Assembly (NCBI GenBank): GCA_002316315.1 | Contig: DCDG01000048.1 | Coordinates: forward strand, 1 to 51,345 | Length of the DNA: 51,345 nt | Origin: Candidatus Aminicenantes bacterium UBA1061 | GTDB lineage: Bacteria > Acidobacteriota > Aminicenantia > Aminicenantales > Saccharicenantaceae | Reading direction: 5' to 3' | Part shown: positions 17,107 through 26,034 of the stretch, piece by piece | Numbering within the stretch: position 1 is the first letter of the stretch | Layout: every line of letters starts with the position of its first letter | Notes under the pieces: model-generated | Database searches by the model: none | Seen by the model: the letters and a program-made list of their open reading frames with translations, nothing else | What the model was told of the DNA's origin: nothing | Translations under genes and position numbers: made by a program

Positions 17107-17469
17107 GTGCTTATCTCAGCCATGGAGAAAAGACGGGAAAAAAGGCTTGATGAGGAAAATAAAGTTGTCCTCCATGTCCTAGCGGAGGATGGCCAGGAGA
17201 AGCAATCATTTTATTCGTTTTCCCGCGATATTTCAGTTGGCGGGTTGCGGATCATGACGGATTCTCCTTTGCCGGTCAAGACGAAACTAAAAATAGAAAT
17301 TGCCCTATCTGAATCAAAAAAAGTGATTTCCGGTCTGGCTGAAGTTCGCTGGGTTAAAAGTCTATTCGAAGATGAAGTTTACGAAATGGGCCTGGAGTTT
17401 ATTGATCTTGATCCCCAGAGCAAGGTTTTTCTACTCGAACATATTTATAAGAGGACAATTGCTCGTTAA
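17107..17469 (+). CDS. PilZ domain protein (c-di-GMP receptor)
   Basis: This is a 120-residue single-domain PilZ protein. The c-di-GMP-binding motifs are visible: R9-R-E-K-R13 (RxxxR) and D41-I-S43-V-G-G46 (D/NxSxxG), followed by the beta-barrel strands GLRI, LKIEIAL and GLAEVRWV. It should bind cyclic di-GMP and relay the signal to motility, surface or envelope functions; no cyclase or flagellar gene is in the window. The start is GTG at 17107, chosen because AAAGGAGG lies 5 nt upstream; the ATG at 17122 is too far from any SD. It is transcribed away from the keto-sugar operon and stands before a DUF2207 gene, 119 bp downstream on the same strand. Confidence 0.9.
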   Translation: MLISAMEKRREKRLDEENKVVLHVLAEDGQEKQSFYSFSRDISVGGLRIMTDSPLPVKTKLKIEIALSESKKVISGLAEVRWVKSLFEDEVYEMGLEFIDLDPQSKVFLLEHIYKRTIAR

Positions 17470-17588
17470 GCCTTTCAGTCGGCTAAATATTCATTTCTCT
17501 AAAAGTCTCGAGGTCCTTAATTTATCGGATCTACATTCCTGGAATAGAAAGACGGGCAGATTAGCTGCCCCGGGCGAGGATCGGTTGG

Positions 17589-19448
17589 ATGAAAGAGAAG
17601 AGGTTAACTAAGGAAAGAGGAGCTGTTATCCTCTCAATTCTTCTATTGATTGCTCTCTTGATTAGTTATTTGCCAGCCAGAGAGAAAGACTTTTATTTTC
17701 CGTTGCTTAAAGCAGACCTTTTTATCCAGAAGGATGGCTCGTTTCTGGTTGACGAGTATCTGACCTTTGAGTTCCAGGGCGATTTCTCCTGGGCATCTCT
17801 CTGGCTTCCTTTGGAGGCAAGAAAAGGAGTTTCAAGATCGAGCCAGATTGAAATTTCAGATTTTCGGGTCGTAGATGAGACCGGCCAGATTCTGCCAGCT
17901 GAAACAAGAATTAACGACGGGAGATTTGAGGCTCGCTGGCACTTCCGAGCAGCTGATGAACGTCGGACATTTCATCTCTCCTACCGGGTAAAAGGAGCCA
18001 TTCTCAATTATGCCGATGTTTCCGAACTTTACTGGCAGATCATTGGTAGCGAAGTTGACCGTCCCACAGAGCGAGCCGAAATTCTGGTTCATCTGCCTGA
18101 GGCTGTTAACCAAACGGAAGAACTTTTAGTTTATGGTCACGGTCCACTATCAGGAAAATCAGAGATACTGGATGCCAGGACTGTCAGGTTTCAGGCCTCA
18201 TCTATCCCTGCTCACCAGTTTCTTGAGATCAGAGTTGTCTGGCCAGCTGGACTGGTTGCCGGGGTGCCAGCCAGCGGCCTTGCTCGTGAAATTATTATGA
18301 AAGAGGAAGAAAAGCTGGTTCAAGAGACTATAGAGAAAGCCAGGCAGGCCAGAGAAGCTGATCAAAAGCAGCAAGAGATCTTTCATCGCCTGGCTGTGGG
18401 CTGGGCTGGCTGGCAGGTCCTCGGTCCGCTCTTGTGGCTCCTTTTTTATTTTTATTTCTGGAAAAAAGTGGGCGAAGACTATCAGTTTGATGATATTCCC
18501 GAATATTATCGTGAAATTCCTTCCAATTTGCCTCCGGCTCTGGTTCAAGTCCTGAGAAAACAAGGTGGTAAACCTGATCCGGTAGCTTTGACCGCTACCA
18601 TCTTTGATCTGGCCCGACGGGGGTATCTTGAAATCACTGAAGAAAAAATAGAAGAAAAAGGACTGTTTGGCCATAAGATAAAAAACCAGGTGGTTTTTAA
18701 TTTCAAAAATGAACCTCAAATAGGAGACAAACTCAAACCGTTTGAACAAGAGATCCTCAAGCTGCTGGCCCGAGCGGCAGGAAAGGAAACACTAGATAAA
18801 GGCGGCAGATTGAGGCTCGAAGATTTTGTAGATTACCTAAAGAGTTCTGCTGCCAAGCTTCAATGGTTTGAAGGCTGGGCCAAAAGCTTAACTGTTGAAG
18901 CTAAAAAGCTGGGTTTTATTGAGCCGGCCAGTCAGCGGACTTGGCAGATCTTTTTATTAGTCTCTTTGCCTCTGGCTTTTTTAACCCTGTCTCCTGTCTT
19001 GATAGTTATGGTCTGGCTGCTTTCACCAACCTTAAAAAGGCGGCGAAGAGACTGGGCCAGGGAAAATGAATTATGGGAAGCGCTGGAGAGATTTTTAAGA
19101 GACTTTTCTGATTTCAAGGAGATCCCGCCAGAAGCCTATAAGCTCTGGGACCAGTATCTGGTGTTTGGCATTCTTTTCGGCCAGGCTAAAAAACTAATCA
19201 AACTGATACCTCAGATTCTGGCTGACGAACGGGCAGTTAAACCTGCCTGGCTGGGAGGCTATCTGGCTTTGTCCGCTTCCCGTCCAGATATCAATTCAAT
19301 TTCCAGGGCTATTAGCTCTATTGACAGGACCGCGGTGGCTATTAATCAGGCCAGCCTGTCAGCAGCTCACTATTCCTCTGGCCACGGCGGAGGGTTCAGT
19401 GGCGGGGCGGGGGGAGGAGGTGGCGGTGGTGGAGTTTCAGCTGGTTGA
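17589..19448 (+). CDS. DUF2207 membrane protein with Gly-rich tail
   Basis: This 619-residue protein matches the DUF2207 (YdcA-like predicted membrane protein) layout. It has an N-terminal signal or anchor (about 10-28) and an extracytoplasmic beta domain opening FIQKDGSFLVDEYLTFEFQG. A transmembrane segment at about 275-292 is followed by a cytoplasmic winged-helix-like region with DLARRGYLEI. A hydrophobic hairpin lies near 452-478, and the tail is almost pure Gly/Ser (FSGGAGGGGGGGG). The tail is typical of the family. Its function is not known. It is flanked by PilZ and DUF4342 genes on the same strand. Reading runs from an ATG preceded by GAGGATCGG, a moderate SD. Confidence 0.88.
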   Translation: MKEKRLTKERGAVILSILLLIALLISYLPAREKDFYFPLLKADLFIQKDGSFLVDEYLTFEFQGDFSWASLWLPLEARKGVSRSSQIEISDFRVVDETGQILPAETRINDGRFEARWHFRAADERRTFHLSYRVKGAILNYADVSELYWQIIGSEVDRPTERAEILVHLPEAVNQTEELLVYGHGPLSGKSEILDARTVRFQASSIPAHQFLEIRVVWPAGLVAGVPASGLAREIIMKEEEKLVQETIEKARQAREADQKQQEIFHRLAVGWAGWQVLGPLLWLLFYFYFWKKVGEDYQFDDIPEYYREIPSNLPPALVQVLRKQGGKPDPVALTATIFDLARRGYLEITEEKIEEKGLFGHKIKNQVVFNFKNEPQIGDKLKPFEQEILKLLARAAGKETLDKGGRLRLEDFVDYLKSSAAKLQWFEGWAKSLTVEAKKLGFIEPASQRTWQIFLLVSLPLAFLTLSPVLIVMVWLLSPTLKRRRRDWARENELWEALERFLRDFSDFKEIPPEAYKLWDQYLVFGILFGQAKKLIKLIPQILADERAVKPAWLGGYLALSASRPDINSISRAISSIDRTAVAINQASLSAAHYSSGHGGGFSGGAGGGGGGGGVSAG

Positions 19449-19514
19449 GATGTTAAGATTTAATAAGACAAAATAACATTCCGATCGAAAACTAAAGAAA
19501 GCAAGGAGGAAAAA

Positions 19515-19793
19515 ATGGAGGAAAAAAGAACAAGGACTGAAGAATTTAAAGTTTCCGGTTCAGAAATTCTGGAAAAAATAAAAGAGATAATCAAACAGGG
19601 TAATGCGCATCGAATTATTTTCAAAACAGAAGATGGGCGAACTTTTATGGAAATCCCCCTGACTGTGGGACTGGCTGGCACCTTGATTGCGCCGCTTTGG
19701 GCAGCAATCGGGGCGATAGCTGCCCTGGCCTCTAATTTAACTATTGTCGTCGAGAGAGAAGAAAAAAAGGGGGAGGAAGAGCAAAAGGAGTAA
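19515..19793 (+). CDS. DUF4342 small protein
   Basis: This 92-residue protein matches DUF4342. A charged N-terminal helix region (EEFKVSGSEILEKIKEII) is followed by a two-strand segment (RIIFKTEDGRTFMEIPL) and then a hydrophobic helix pair (VGLAGTLIAPLWAAIGAIAA) that probably associates with the membrane. The end is highly charged. The family's function is unknown; members often occur with stress or envelope genes. The start has AGGAGG about 6 nt upstream. It lies 66 bp after the DUF2207 gene and may share its transcript. Confidence 0.85.
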   Translation: MEEKRTRTEEFKVSGSEILEKIKEIIKQGNAHRIIFKTEDGRTFMEIPLTVGLAGTLIAPLWAAIGAIAALASNLTIVVEREEKKGEEEQKE

Positions 19794-19932
19794 AAAGCCT
19801 GCTTAAGACCTCAAGGCAAGGAACGAGTCTGATGAGTTAGACGGAGGTATCTATCAGTCTGAACTTAATAATAAGGCGACTAATTTGTCTGGTCTGGGTA
19901 TCAGAGAAGTCCTGGTGGGGGAGTATCAGCTC

Positions 19933-19962
19933 TTGATTAAAATTTAAAAGATGGCCTAAAAT
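19933..19962 (+). promoter_or_regulatory. Probable promoter of the DUF2892 gene
   Basis: TTGATT (19933-19938) and TAAAAT (19957-19962) are separated by 18 bp, about 42 bp before the ATG at 20005. No other feature was recognised in the 211-bp gap. Confidence 0.4.
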
Positions 19963-20004
19963 AATTAGACACAGAACAATAGAAATGATGTTAAGGAGGG
20001 CAGT

Positions 20005-20226
20005 ATGAAAAAAAACATGGGGGCAATGGACAGAACTATCCGCACTATTCTGGCTATAATTCTGGCCATTCTGGTCCTGAGCAGAGTGGTCAGGGGAGTC
20101 CTGGCTTATATTCTGGTTGTTCTGATTGCCATCCTGCTTATCACCAGCCTGATTGGCTTTTGTCCTCTCTATGTTCCCCTTGGTATTTCTACCAATCGAC
20201 GGGGAAAACCCGAGAACAGGACCTGA
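20005..20226 (+). CDS. DUF2892 (YgaP-like) small membrane protein
   Basis: This 73-residue protein has an N-terminal KNMGAMDRTIRTILAI segment and two close transmembrane helices, ending with GFCPLYVPLGISTNR. The GxCPLY motif is typical of DUF2892, the membrane part of YgaP-like rhodaneses. It stands alone here with no rhodanese domain attached, although a separate double rhodanese is encoded at 28083. TAAGGAGGG lies 4-5 nt before the ATG. The role is unknown; thiol or sulfur handling at the membrane is suggested only by the family's fusion partners. Confidence 0.88.
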   Translation: MKKNMGAMDRTIRTILAIILAILVLSRVVRGVLAYILVVLIAILLITSLIGFCPLYVPLGISTNRRGKPENRT

Positions 20227-20354
20227 GACTTCAGGCTTCCTCCCCTGGATAAGTCAACAGCCCGGGAGGGGGCAATTATTGATGATCGTGGCTGAGAAAT
20301 TGGCTGGGTTTTATAATTTTTAAGGTTCTAAAGTCAGAGAAAAGGAGAAGCTTA

Positions 20355-22463
20355 ATGCTTTTTAGTAAAAATAGCCATCATGAAAAGTTTTTAGCCGGTC
20401 ATTATACCCGGCAGCCTGGAATTCGACTTCAACTGCTGCTTCTGGTGATTGTTGCTTTTTTTTATTTTCACCCGGCAGCAGCCGCTGAGGAACTCAGCTC
20501 CATCGGTCTAAATCTTATGCCCTGGCCAGTTAAAGACGAGATAAGCGGAGGACAATTTCGCCTGACCGAAAACTTTTATCTAGGAGGCGAGGCCAAGCCA
20601 GGACACAGGGTTTTTAAAGCCGGGGCCCGTTTTATGTCCAGGCTGTTTGGCCGCACCGGGCTGCTTTTTGAGCAGGATTACTTAGCAGCACAGGAGATAA
20701 ATGACAGGACAAAGTTTTTTTACCATTTTGACCAACCCGGTCAACTGCTACCAGGTGAAGATGAATCATACCGGCTCGAAATTTATCCAGAGAAAATTGA
20801 ATTGACAGCCAGGACGGATCTGGGCCTGTTGCGGGGCTTTGAAACCTTACTTCAACTTCTTTCTTCAGACCAGCAGGGATATTTCTTTCCCTGCCTGCGG
20901 ATAGAAGATTTTCCTCGTTTTACCTGGCGGGGTCTGTTGATTGATTCCAGCCGGCACTTTATGCCGGTTGATGTTATTAAAAGAAACTTGCTGGCGATGT
21001 CAGCGGTTAAACTTAACGTTTTACACTGGCATCTATCTGATGATCAGGGCTTTAGAGTCGAAAGTAAAGTTTTCCCGCGTCTTCATCAACTTGGCTCAGA
21101 TGGCTGGTACTACAGCCAGGAAGAAATTAAGGACATAATTCAGCTGGCTTCAGAACTGGGAATCAGAATTGTTCCTGAGTTTGATTTGCCAGGACATTCA
21201 ACCAGCTGGTTTGTTGCTTATCCCGAATATGCCAGTGCCCCCGGTCCATATCAGATCGAAAGAAAATTCGGTGTTCTCCTGCCTGTTTTTAATCCAGCTC
21301 AGGAAAAAACTTATAAATTTCTTGACCGCTTTTTAAAAGAAATGACTGCTCTCTTTCCAGACCCTTACTTTCACCTTGGCGGAGATGAGGTTGACCCCAA
21401 GCAGTGGAAAGAGAATCCTGAAATCCAGAAATTTATGAAAAAAAACAATATTCCGGATGAACCTGCTTTACAGGCATATTTTAACCGCCGCCTGCTCAAA
21501 ATACTGGGTAAATATCAAAAGAAAATGGTCGGCTGGGATGAAATTTATCAGCCCGGCTTGCCCCAGGATGTTGTCATTCAATCCTGGCGCGGGCAACAGG
21601 CACTGGTGGAGGCAGTCAGAAAGGGTTATCAATGCCTCTTATCGAATGGCTATTATATAGACCTGATGGGAAGTGCCGAAAAGCATTATCTTAACGATCC
21701 TATTCCGCCTGATTCTCCCCTGACTGACCAGGAAAAAAAGTTAGTACTGGGAGGTGAGGCCACTATGTGGGCAGAGCTGGTCAGCCCAGAAACAGTCGAT
21801 TCTAGAATCTGGCCTCGAACCGCAGCTATCGCTGAAAGATTGTGGTCACCGGCAGAAATCAGAGATGTCAATGAGATGTATAGACGTCTAAAAGTGATCA
21901 ACCTGAGGCTGGAAGAAAACGGGGTCAATCACCTGAAAAATCAACCGATGATGTTACGCCGTCTGGCTCAATCCGAGCAAATTAAGAGTCTGGAAGTTCT
22001 GGCCGCAGTGTCTGAACCGATTAAAGGCTATAGCCGTCACAGCCAGGGTAAGCTTTATAGTTCACTCTCGCCCTTAACCCGTTTTGTCGATGCCTGCTAT
22101 TCAGAATCATTCGAGGCTAGAGATTTTAAAAGGTTGGTCGAAAATTTTATCAGGAGCCGGGATTTGAGGCAGGCGAAGATAATTGAAACCTGGTTGGAGC
22201 TCTGGCAGGTAAACCACCAAAAATTAGTGTCGGCTGAATCTTCTCCAGCTATTAAAGAAATAATCCCACTATCAGAAATGCTGAGGACTGTTTCCCAAGC
22301 CGGACTGGAAGCACTGCATCTCATCATGAATGGTAAACAGGCTGATCAGTCCTGGCTTCAGGCCAAATATAAGGTCTTAGAAGAAGCCAGGAAACCGGTC
22401 GCTGAATGTCAGCTGGCTATTCTACCAGACATCGAGCTTCTACTCGGTAGCTTGAAAAAATAG
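20355..22463 (+). CDS. Secreted beta-N-acetylhexosaminidase, GH20
   Basis: This 702-residue exported enzyme has a signal peptide after a basic N-terminus (hydrophobic about 25-44, ending HPAAAAEE). A GH20b-type alpha/beta domain (about 50-190) is followed by the catalytic GH20 barrel opening FTWRGLLIDSSRHF. The catalytic Asp-Glu pair is D344-E345 in HLGGDEVDP, and substrate-binding HLSDDQGFR and WSPAEIRD segments are present. About 180 C-terminal residues are helical. The family removes terminal GlcNAc or GalNAc from glycans, chitin fragments or peptidoglycan through substrate-assisted catalysis. The ATG has AAAGGAGAAG upstream. It is monocistronic and convergent with the FAD dehydrogenase genes, with only 12 bp between. 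Confidence 0.93.
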   Translation: MLFSKNSHHEKFLAGHYTRQPGIRLQLLLLVIVAFFYFHPAAAAEELSSIGLNLMPWPVKDEISGGQFRLTENFYLGGEAKPGHRVFKAGARFMSRLFGRTGLLFEQDYLAAQEINDRTKFFYHFDQPGQLLPGEDESYRLEIYPEKIELTARTDLGLLRGFETLLQLLSSDQQGYFFPCLRIEDFPRFTWRGLLIDSSRHFMPVDVIKRNLLAMSAVKLNVLHWHLSDDQGFRVESKVFPRLHQLGSDGWYYSQEEIKDIIQLASELGIRIVPEFDLPGHSTSWFVAYPEYASAPGPYQIERKFGVLLPVFNPAQEKTYKFLDRFLKEMTALFPDPYFHLGGDEVDPKQWKENPEIQKFMKKNNIPDEPALQAYFNRRLLKILGKYQKKMVGWDEIYQPGLPQDVVIQSWRGQQALVEAVRKGYQCLLSNGYYIDLMGSAEKHYLNDPIPPDSPLTDQEKKLVLGGEATMWAELVSPETVDSRIWPRTAAIAERLWSPAEIRDVNEMYRRLKVINLRLEENGVNHLKNQPMMLRRLAQSEQIKSLEVLAAVSEPIKGYSRHSQGKLYSSLSPLTRFVDACYSESFEARDFKRLVENFIRSRDLRQAKIIETWLELWQVNHQKLVSAESSPAIKEIIPLSEMLRTVSQAGLEALHLIMNGKQADQSWLQAKYKVLEEARKPVAECQLAILPDIELLLGSLKK

Positions 22464-22475
22464 GCTTGATTGGAG

Positions 22476-23636
22476 CTATTTTAATTTTTCTTCGCTGACA
22501 AAGGATCGGTACGGCGAAAGATAGGAAAGAATCACTTCATCAGCTGGTTCTGGTTTCCTCGACACGATTCTGGTTAAAAGTTCAGCTACTCCAGGCCCAA
22601 GCATAAAACCCTGCCCGCACATGCCGGCCGCCTGTAAAAAACCCTCTACTTCTTTTGTCCAGCCCACAATCGGAAAGCCATCGGGTGTCATAGGATATAA
22701 TCCACGCCAGGTCCGCCTGACCCTGATGTTTTTCAACCTGGGCATAAGATCTATCATTCTTTTGGAAACCATTGGTAGAAATTGGCTGGTTTCTCTGACA
22801 TCAAAACCCCATAGACTGGGATTGGGAGTGATGCAGAAAATAACCTGACCGGTAGCGTGTTGATAAAAATAATAATTAGCCGAGCCATCGGCCGGGCGAA
22901 GATCAACAAGCATCGGATGAAAGAACCTCTGGACCGGTTCGGTCACTGCTGCTTCATGAGAATCAGGGTTAACCGGGATTTCTACCCCGGCCATTTTAGC
23001 CACTTCTGCTGCCCAGGCACCAGCTGCATTGATGACGATCTGAGCCCCATATTGGCCAACATCAGTGGTGACACCTTTTATCTTGCTGCCCTCTATTTGC
23101 AGGCTGGTTACATTTTCTCTAAACTTAAATTTGGCACCGGCTTCCGTCGCCCGCCGGTAAAAAGCTTCATTGGCCAGCAAGGGAGAGGCATGACCGTCGT
23201 CCGGTGACAGGGTTCCACCACGCAGTTCATGCGGATTAAGATCAGGTAAAAGCTGTCTTAATTCTTCAGCTTCGAGCCAGTTAATATTCAGGCCAAGGCT
23301 TTTCTGAAGAGGCAAAACTTCCTTCAGGATCTTTTCCTCTTCTTCCTGATAAGCAACAAAACAATAGCCTCCTTTATGCCATTCAAGATCATCACCATAT
23401 TTTTCCTGCCAGCTGGAAATAATGTCGAGGCTTCTCATGGACAGGTGGATCTTGGCCGGGTCGGAATGAGTAGCGCGCAGGCCGCCAATAGCTCTCTTGT
23501 TTGAGCCTTGCCCGCTGCTTGGATTTTTATCAATAACCAGAACTTTAAAACCTGCCTCGGCCAGAAACAGGGCAGTCGGGGTGCCAACACTACCTGCACC
23601 AATTATTATTACCTCATAATTATTATTGCCACTCAT
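22476..23636 (-). CDS. FAD-dependent amino/imino acid dehydrogenase, beta (DAO-type) subunit
   Basis: This is a 386-residue flavoprotein of the D-amino-acid oxidase/sarcosine oxidase beta family. The N-terminal Rossmann motif VIIIGAGSVGTPTALFLAE (residues about 9-27) binds FAD. The family's SPDDGHASP and INAAGAWA segments follow, and a C-terminal DGFPIVGWT plus GMCGQGFMLGPG closes the FAD site. Its start overlaps the stop of the alpha subunit gene by 4 bp (ATGA type), so the two are translationally coupled and surely form one enzyme. Related pairs oxidise L-proline, hydroxyproline, sarcosine, opines or glycine. The substrate here cannot be chosen from sequence alone. Electrons probably pass to the Fe-S alpha subunit rather than to oxygen. 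Confidence 0.9.
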   Translation of the reverse strand: MSGNNNYEVIIIGAGSVGTPTALFLAEAGFKVLVIDKNPSSGQGSNKRAIGGLRATHSDPAKIHLSMRSLDIISSWQEKYGDDLEWHKGGYCFVAYQEEEEKILKEVLPLQKSLGLNINWLEAEELRQLLPDLNPHELRGGTLSPDDGHASPLLANEAFYRRATEAGAKFKFRENVTSLQIEGSKIKGVTTDVGQYGAQIVINAAGAWAAEVAKMAGVEIPVNPDSHEAAVTEPVQRFFHPMLVDLRPADGSANYYFYQHATGQVIFCITPNPSLWGFDVRETSQFLPMVSKRMIDLMPRLKNIRVRRTWRGLYPMTPDGFPIVGWTKEVEGFLQAAGMCGQGFMLGPGVAELLTRIVSRKPEPADEVILSYLSPYRSFVSEEKLK

Positions 23637-25747
23637 TGGCCTGACTTCCTTTCTTCATTTCTCCTCTGTAACCCGGCCAGAACACCCATTGGCACCTCAA
23701 TAAACAGGGGCCTTTTGGTCTGGTCGATAATTTCACTTTCGGGCACACCTTCTTCCCGGAAGAGGCGATGAATAAGCGGGGTGCAGTTCTTGGCTCCGCA
23801 GGGGCCCATACCTGCCCTGGTTATAGTTTTGATTTCGTTAATATCTCTTATTCCTTCCTTTATTAGCTTTCTGATCTCGCCGGCAGTTACCCGCTCGCAG
23901 CGGCAAATAATAGCTTCGTCAGCCATTCTTTCCACATAGCTCTCTTCAGCCGGTTCGAATGCTGTCTGAAGTCTGAGGCCGCTTACCCTTTTTGCGACAT
24001 CTTTAGGCGCCTGGACTTTAATCAGGATCGTCCGGTCATTAGCCTTAATAGATTTGACCGAGTTGACAGTGGTGCGAGCCAGTTCCCGGCCCTCAATATC
24101 AACCAGAGTAATTTCCTGGCCTGGAGTTATGGTTTCTTTTAAGAATTCGAAAGGAATGGTGATCTCCGGCCAGTCAGGATTTTTCCGATAGTCAACTAAA
24201 GTAATAGCCAATCCGGGGCAAATGACGACACAGCGTTCGCAGCCACTACAACCGCGTGGATCGTTTTCCTCCAGGTAAACTGGAGTCTTTCTGATATCGG
24301 TTCTGTCGACCTCGATGAGTTTACGGGGACAGACAGCTGAGCATGGATCACAGGGAATTTCCTGCAAACAATGAATAACGGGGAAAACTCCTGCTTCTTT
24401 TTGTATATAAGCTTCAGGAAAAGTCTGGCCTGGCTTGGATTTAAGAATCTCGGCTGTTTTTTCCCAGGTATCGGGAATCTCACCTGAATAAAAACCGAGA
24501 TCTCTGGCGATTTCCAGCCCGCGTATTTTTCCGGAGAAAATAGCAGCTGATGCTTCGGCAATCTCCTCAGCGTCGCCGGCTGCATAGGCAAGGCAGCCAA
24601 ATTCCTTAGCTTTTAAATAAAATTCATTAACCGGGTCAAGCCCGACCGCGATCAGTACTGTGTCGCAATCATAAGTTTTTTCAGTTCCTTTGATTGGTCT
24701 GAACTGTTCATCCACCCTGGCTACGGTTACTGATTCGACTGATTTCTGTCCATTGGCACTTAAAATCGTATGAGAAGTCATGACCGGAACACCCAGGCGG
24801 GTCAGCTTATCCTTATGGACTTTATAACCACCAACTTCAGGCATGACTTCAATCAGGCCTACCACCTGGATGCCCGCCTGAAGAGCATGATAACCGGCAA
24901 TCAGCCCAACATTGCCACCACCAACAATGAACAACCTTTCGGTTGGCCGGACCAGATCACGGTTAACCAATGTCTGGAAGGCTCCTGCTCCATAGACGCC
25001 CGGTAAAGTATTGCCAGGGAAAGCTAAGGATTTCTCCCTGGCACCAGAAGCTGTTAAAATGACTTGTGGCTTGACCAGGACATATTTTTCTCCTTCTTTA
25101 AGGACACCGGCCTTTTTATCGCTAAAAACAGCCAGAACTGTGGTCTGAAGCCAGATTTCGACGGAGGGAAATTGTCTGACTTCCTTTTCCAGTCTGGTGG
25201 CCAGATCGATACCTCGTGTTCCAGCATAGACAGCTTCTACTGAGCCAAAAAACCGGTGAGTTTGAAGAACGAGTTTTCCACCAAGCCGGTGCTTGTCATC
25301 AACCAGAAGACAGCCGATGCCGCGACTGCCTAGTTCAATAGCTGCAGCGAGGCCAGCTGGCCCACCGCCAATAATTAGAACAGTAACTTCAATTTCTTCA
25401 ATTGGTTGGAAATCAAGACAGCTATCCGGATTGACTGCCGGTAACTCAGGTAGGCCAATCAGTGGTTCGATCTTCATCCCGGGTTTGATCATCTCCATAC
25501 AGGATTTAAGAGGAAAACCATCAGCCAGTACAAGACACTGAGCACACTGGCCATTAGCACAGTAGATTCCCTGCGGGGCGTCATCTTTGTGATGATGGCT
25601 AAAGATCCTGACCCCATTGGCGAAAAGGGCAGAAGCAATGGTCTCGCCTTCTCTGGCTGTTAGCTCCTGACCTCGCCAGTAAAAATTAAATAAAGGCCGG
25701 TCGGTAACCGGAAGAATTGGATGTTTATAAAGCCGGTTATTGATCAA
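23633..25747 (-). CDS. FAD/Fe-S oxidoreductase, alpha subunit of amino/imino acid dehydrogenase
   Basis: This is a multidomain protein of about 704 residues. Its N-terminal [2Fe-2S] domain has C63, C68, C71 and C83 in YCANGQCAQC and KSCMEM. A pyridine-nucleotide-disulphide-type FAD/NAD domain follows (VLIIGGGPAGLAAAIELGSR and FIVGGGNVGLIAG). Two [4Fe-4S] motifs come next (CDPCSAVCP and CSGCERCVVICP). A C-terminal BFD-like [2Fe-2S] domain has CRCERVTAGEI and CGAKNC. It is a sarcosine-oxidase-alpha/HcnAB-like fusion with added ferredoxin. No ATG is available: a TTG at 25777 lacks an SD, while the TTG at 25747 has GGGAG 6 nt upstream and is preferred. The four Fe-S centres suggest electron delivery to ferredoxin in an anaerobe. 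It is coupled to the beta subunit by a 4-bp overlap. Confidence 0.88.
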   Translation of the reverse strand: MINNRLYKHPILPVTDRPLFNFYWRGQELTAREGETIASALFANGVRIFSHHHKDDAPQGIYCANGQCAQCLVLADGFPLKSCMEMIKPGMKIEPLIGLPELPAVNPDSCLDFQPIEEIEVTVLIIGGGPAGLAAAIELGSRGIGCLLVDDKHRLGGKLVLQTHRFFGSVEAVYAGTRGIDLATRLEKEVRQFPSVEIWLQTTVLAVFSDKKAGVLKEGEKYVLVKPQVILTASGAREKSLAFPGNTLPGVYGAGAFQTLVNRDLVRPTERLFIVGGGNVGLIAGYHALQAGIQVVGLIEVMPEVGGYKVHKDKLTRLGVPVMTSHTILSANGQKSVESVTVARVDEQFRPIKGTEKTYDCDTVLIAVGLDPVNEFYLKAKEFGCLAYAAGDAEEIAEASAAIFSGKIRGLEIARDLGFYSGEIPDTWEKTAEILKSKPGQTFPEAYIQKEAGVFPVIHCLQEIPCDPCSAVCPRKLIEVDRTDIRKTPVYLEENDPRGCSGCERCVVICPGLAITLVDYRKNPDWPEITIPFEFLKETITPGQEITLVDIEGRELARTTVNSVKSIKANDRTILIKVQAPKDVAKRVSGLRLQTAFEPAEESYVERMADEAIICRCERVTAGEIRKLIKEGIRDINEIKTITRAGMGPCGAKNCTPLIHRLFREEGVPESEIIDQTKRPLFIEVPMGVLAGLQRRNEERKSGQ

Positions 25748-25834
25748 AGGAGACTCCCTTAATCGAAATTGAGTCAACTAAAAGAATTACAAACGGTCTG
25801 GTTTAAAAAATCCTTATAAAATTTTAAGATTGGG

Positions 25835-25843
25835 ATTATATCA
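25835..25843 (-). promoter_or_regulatory. Extended -10 promoter of the FAD dehydrogenase operon
   Basis: On the minus strand the sequence reads TGATATAAT, an extended -10 (TGn plus a perfect TATAAT). No good -35 is visible, as is usual for extended -10 promoters. Transcription would begin about 80 nt before the TTG start. Confidence 0.4.
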
Positions 25844-26034
25844 CAAGCAGAATGCAGAAAAAACACTGGCTGTGGAAAAACTTGAAGGAATCCAAATCTA
25901 GCTGAATATTCTTCAGGTGGACAGATAATATAAGTAAATCAAATGGGACAGCGACCAGATCAACCCGAATATGGAGCTTGGTAGATGGAAAATTGACCTG
26001 GAATATGCTTAAATGGGGAACATCTGGAGATGAA

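Noticed and set aside
19829..19835. CTGATGA resembling a hammerhead ribozyme core
   Set aside because: The required GAAA and matching stems II and III are not found; the downstream GAAC and weak pairing do not fit.
20239..20269. CCTCCC/GGGAGG hairpin as a terminator after the DUF2892 gene
   Set aside because: The stem is short with a long loop and is followed by CAATTATT rather than a T-run.
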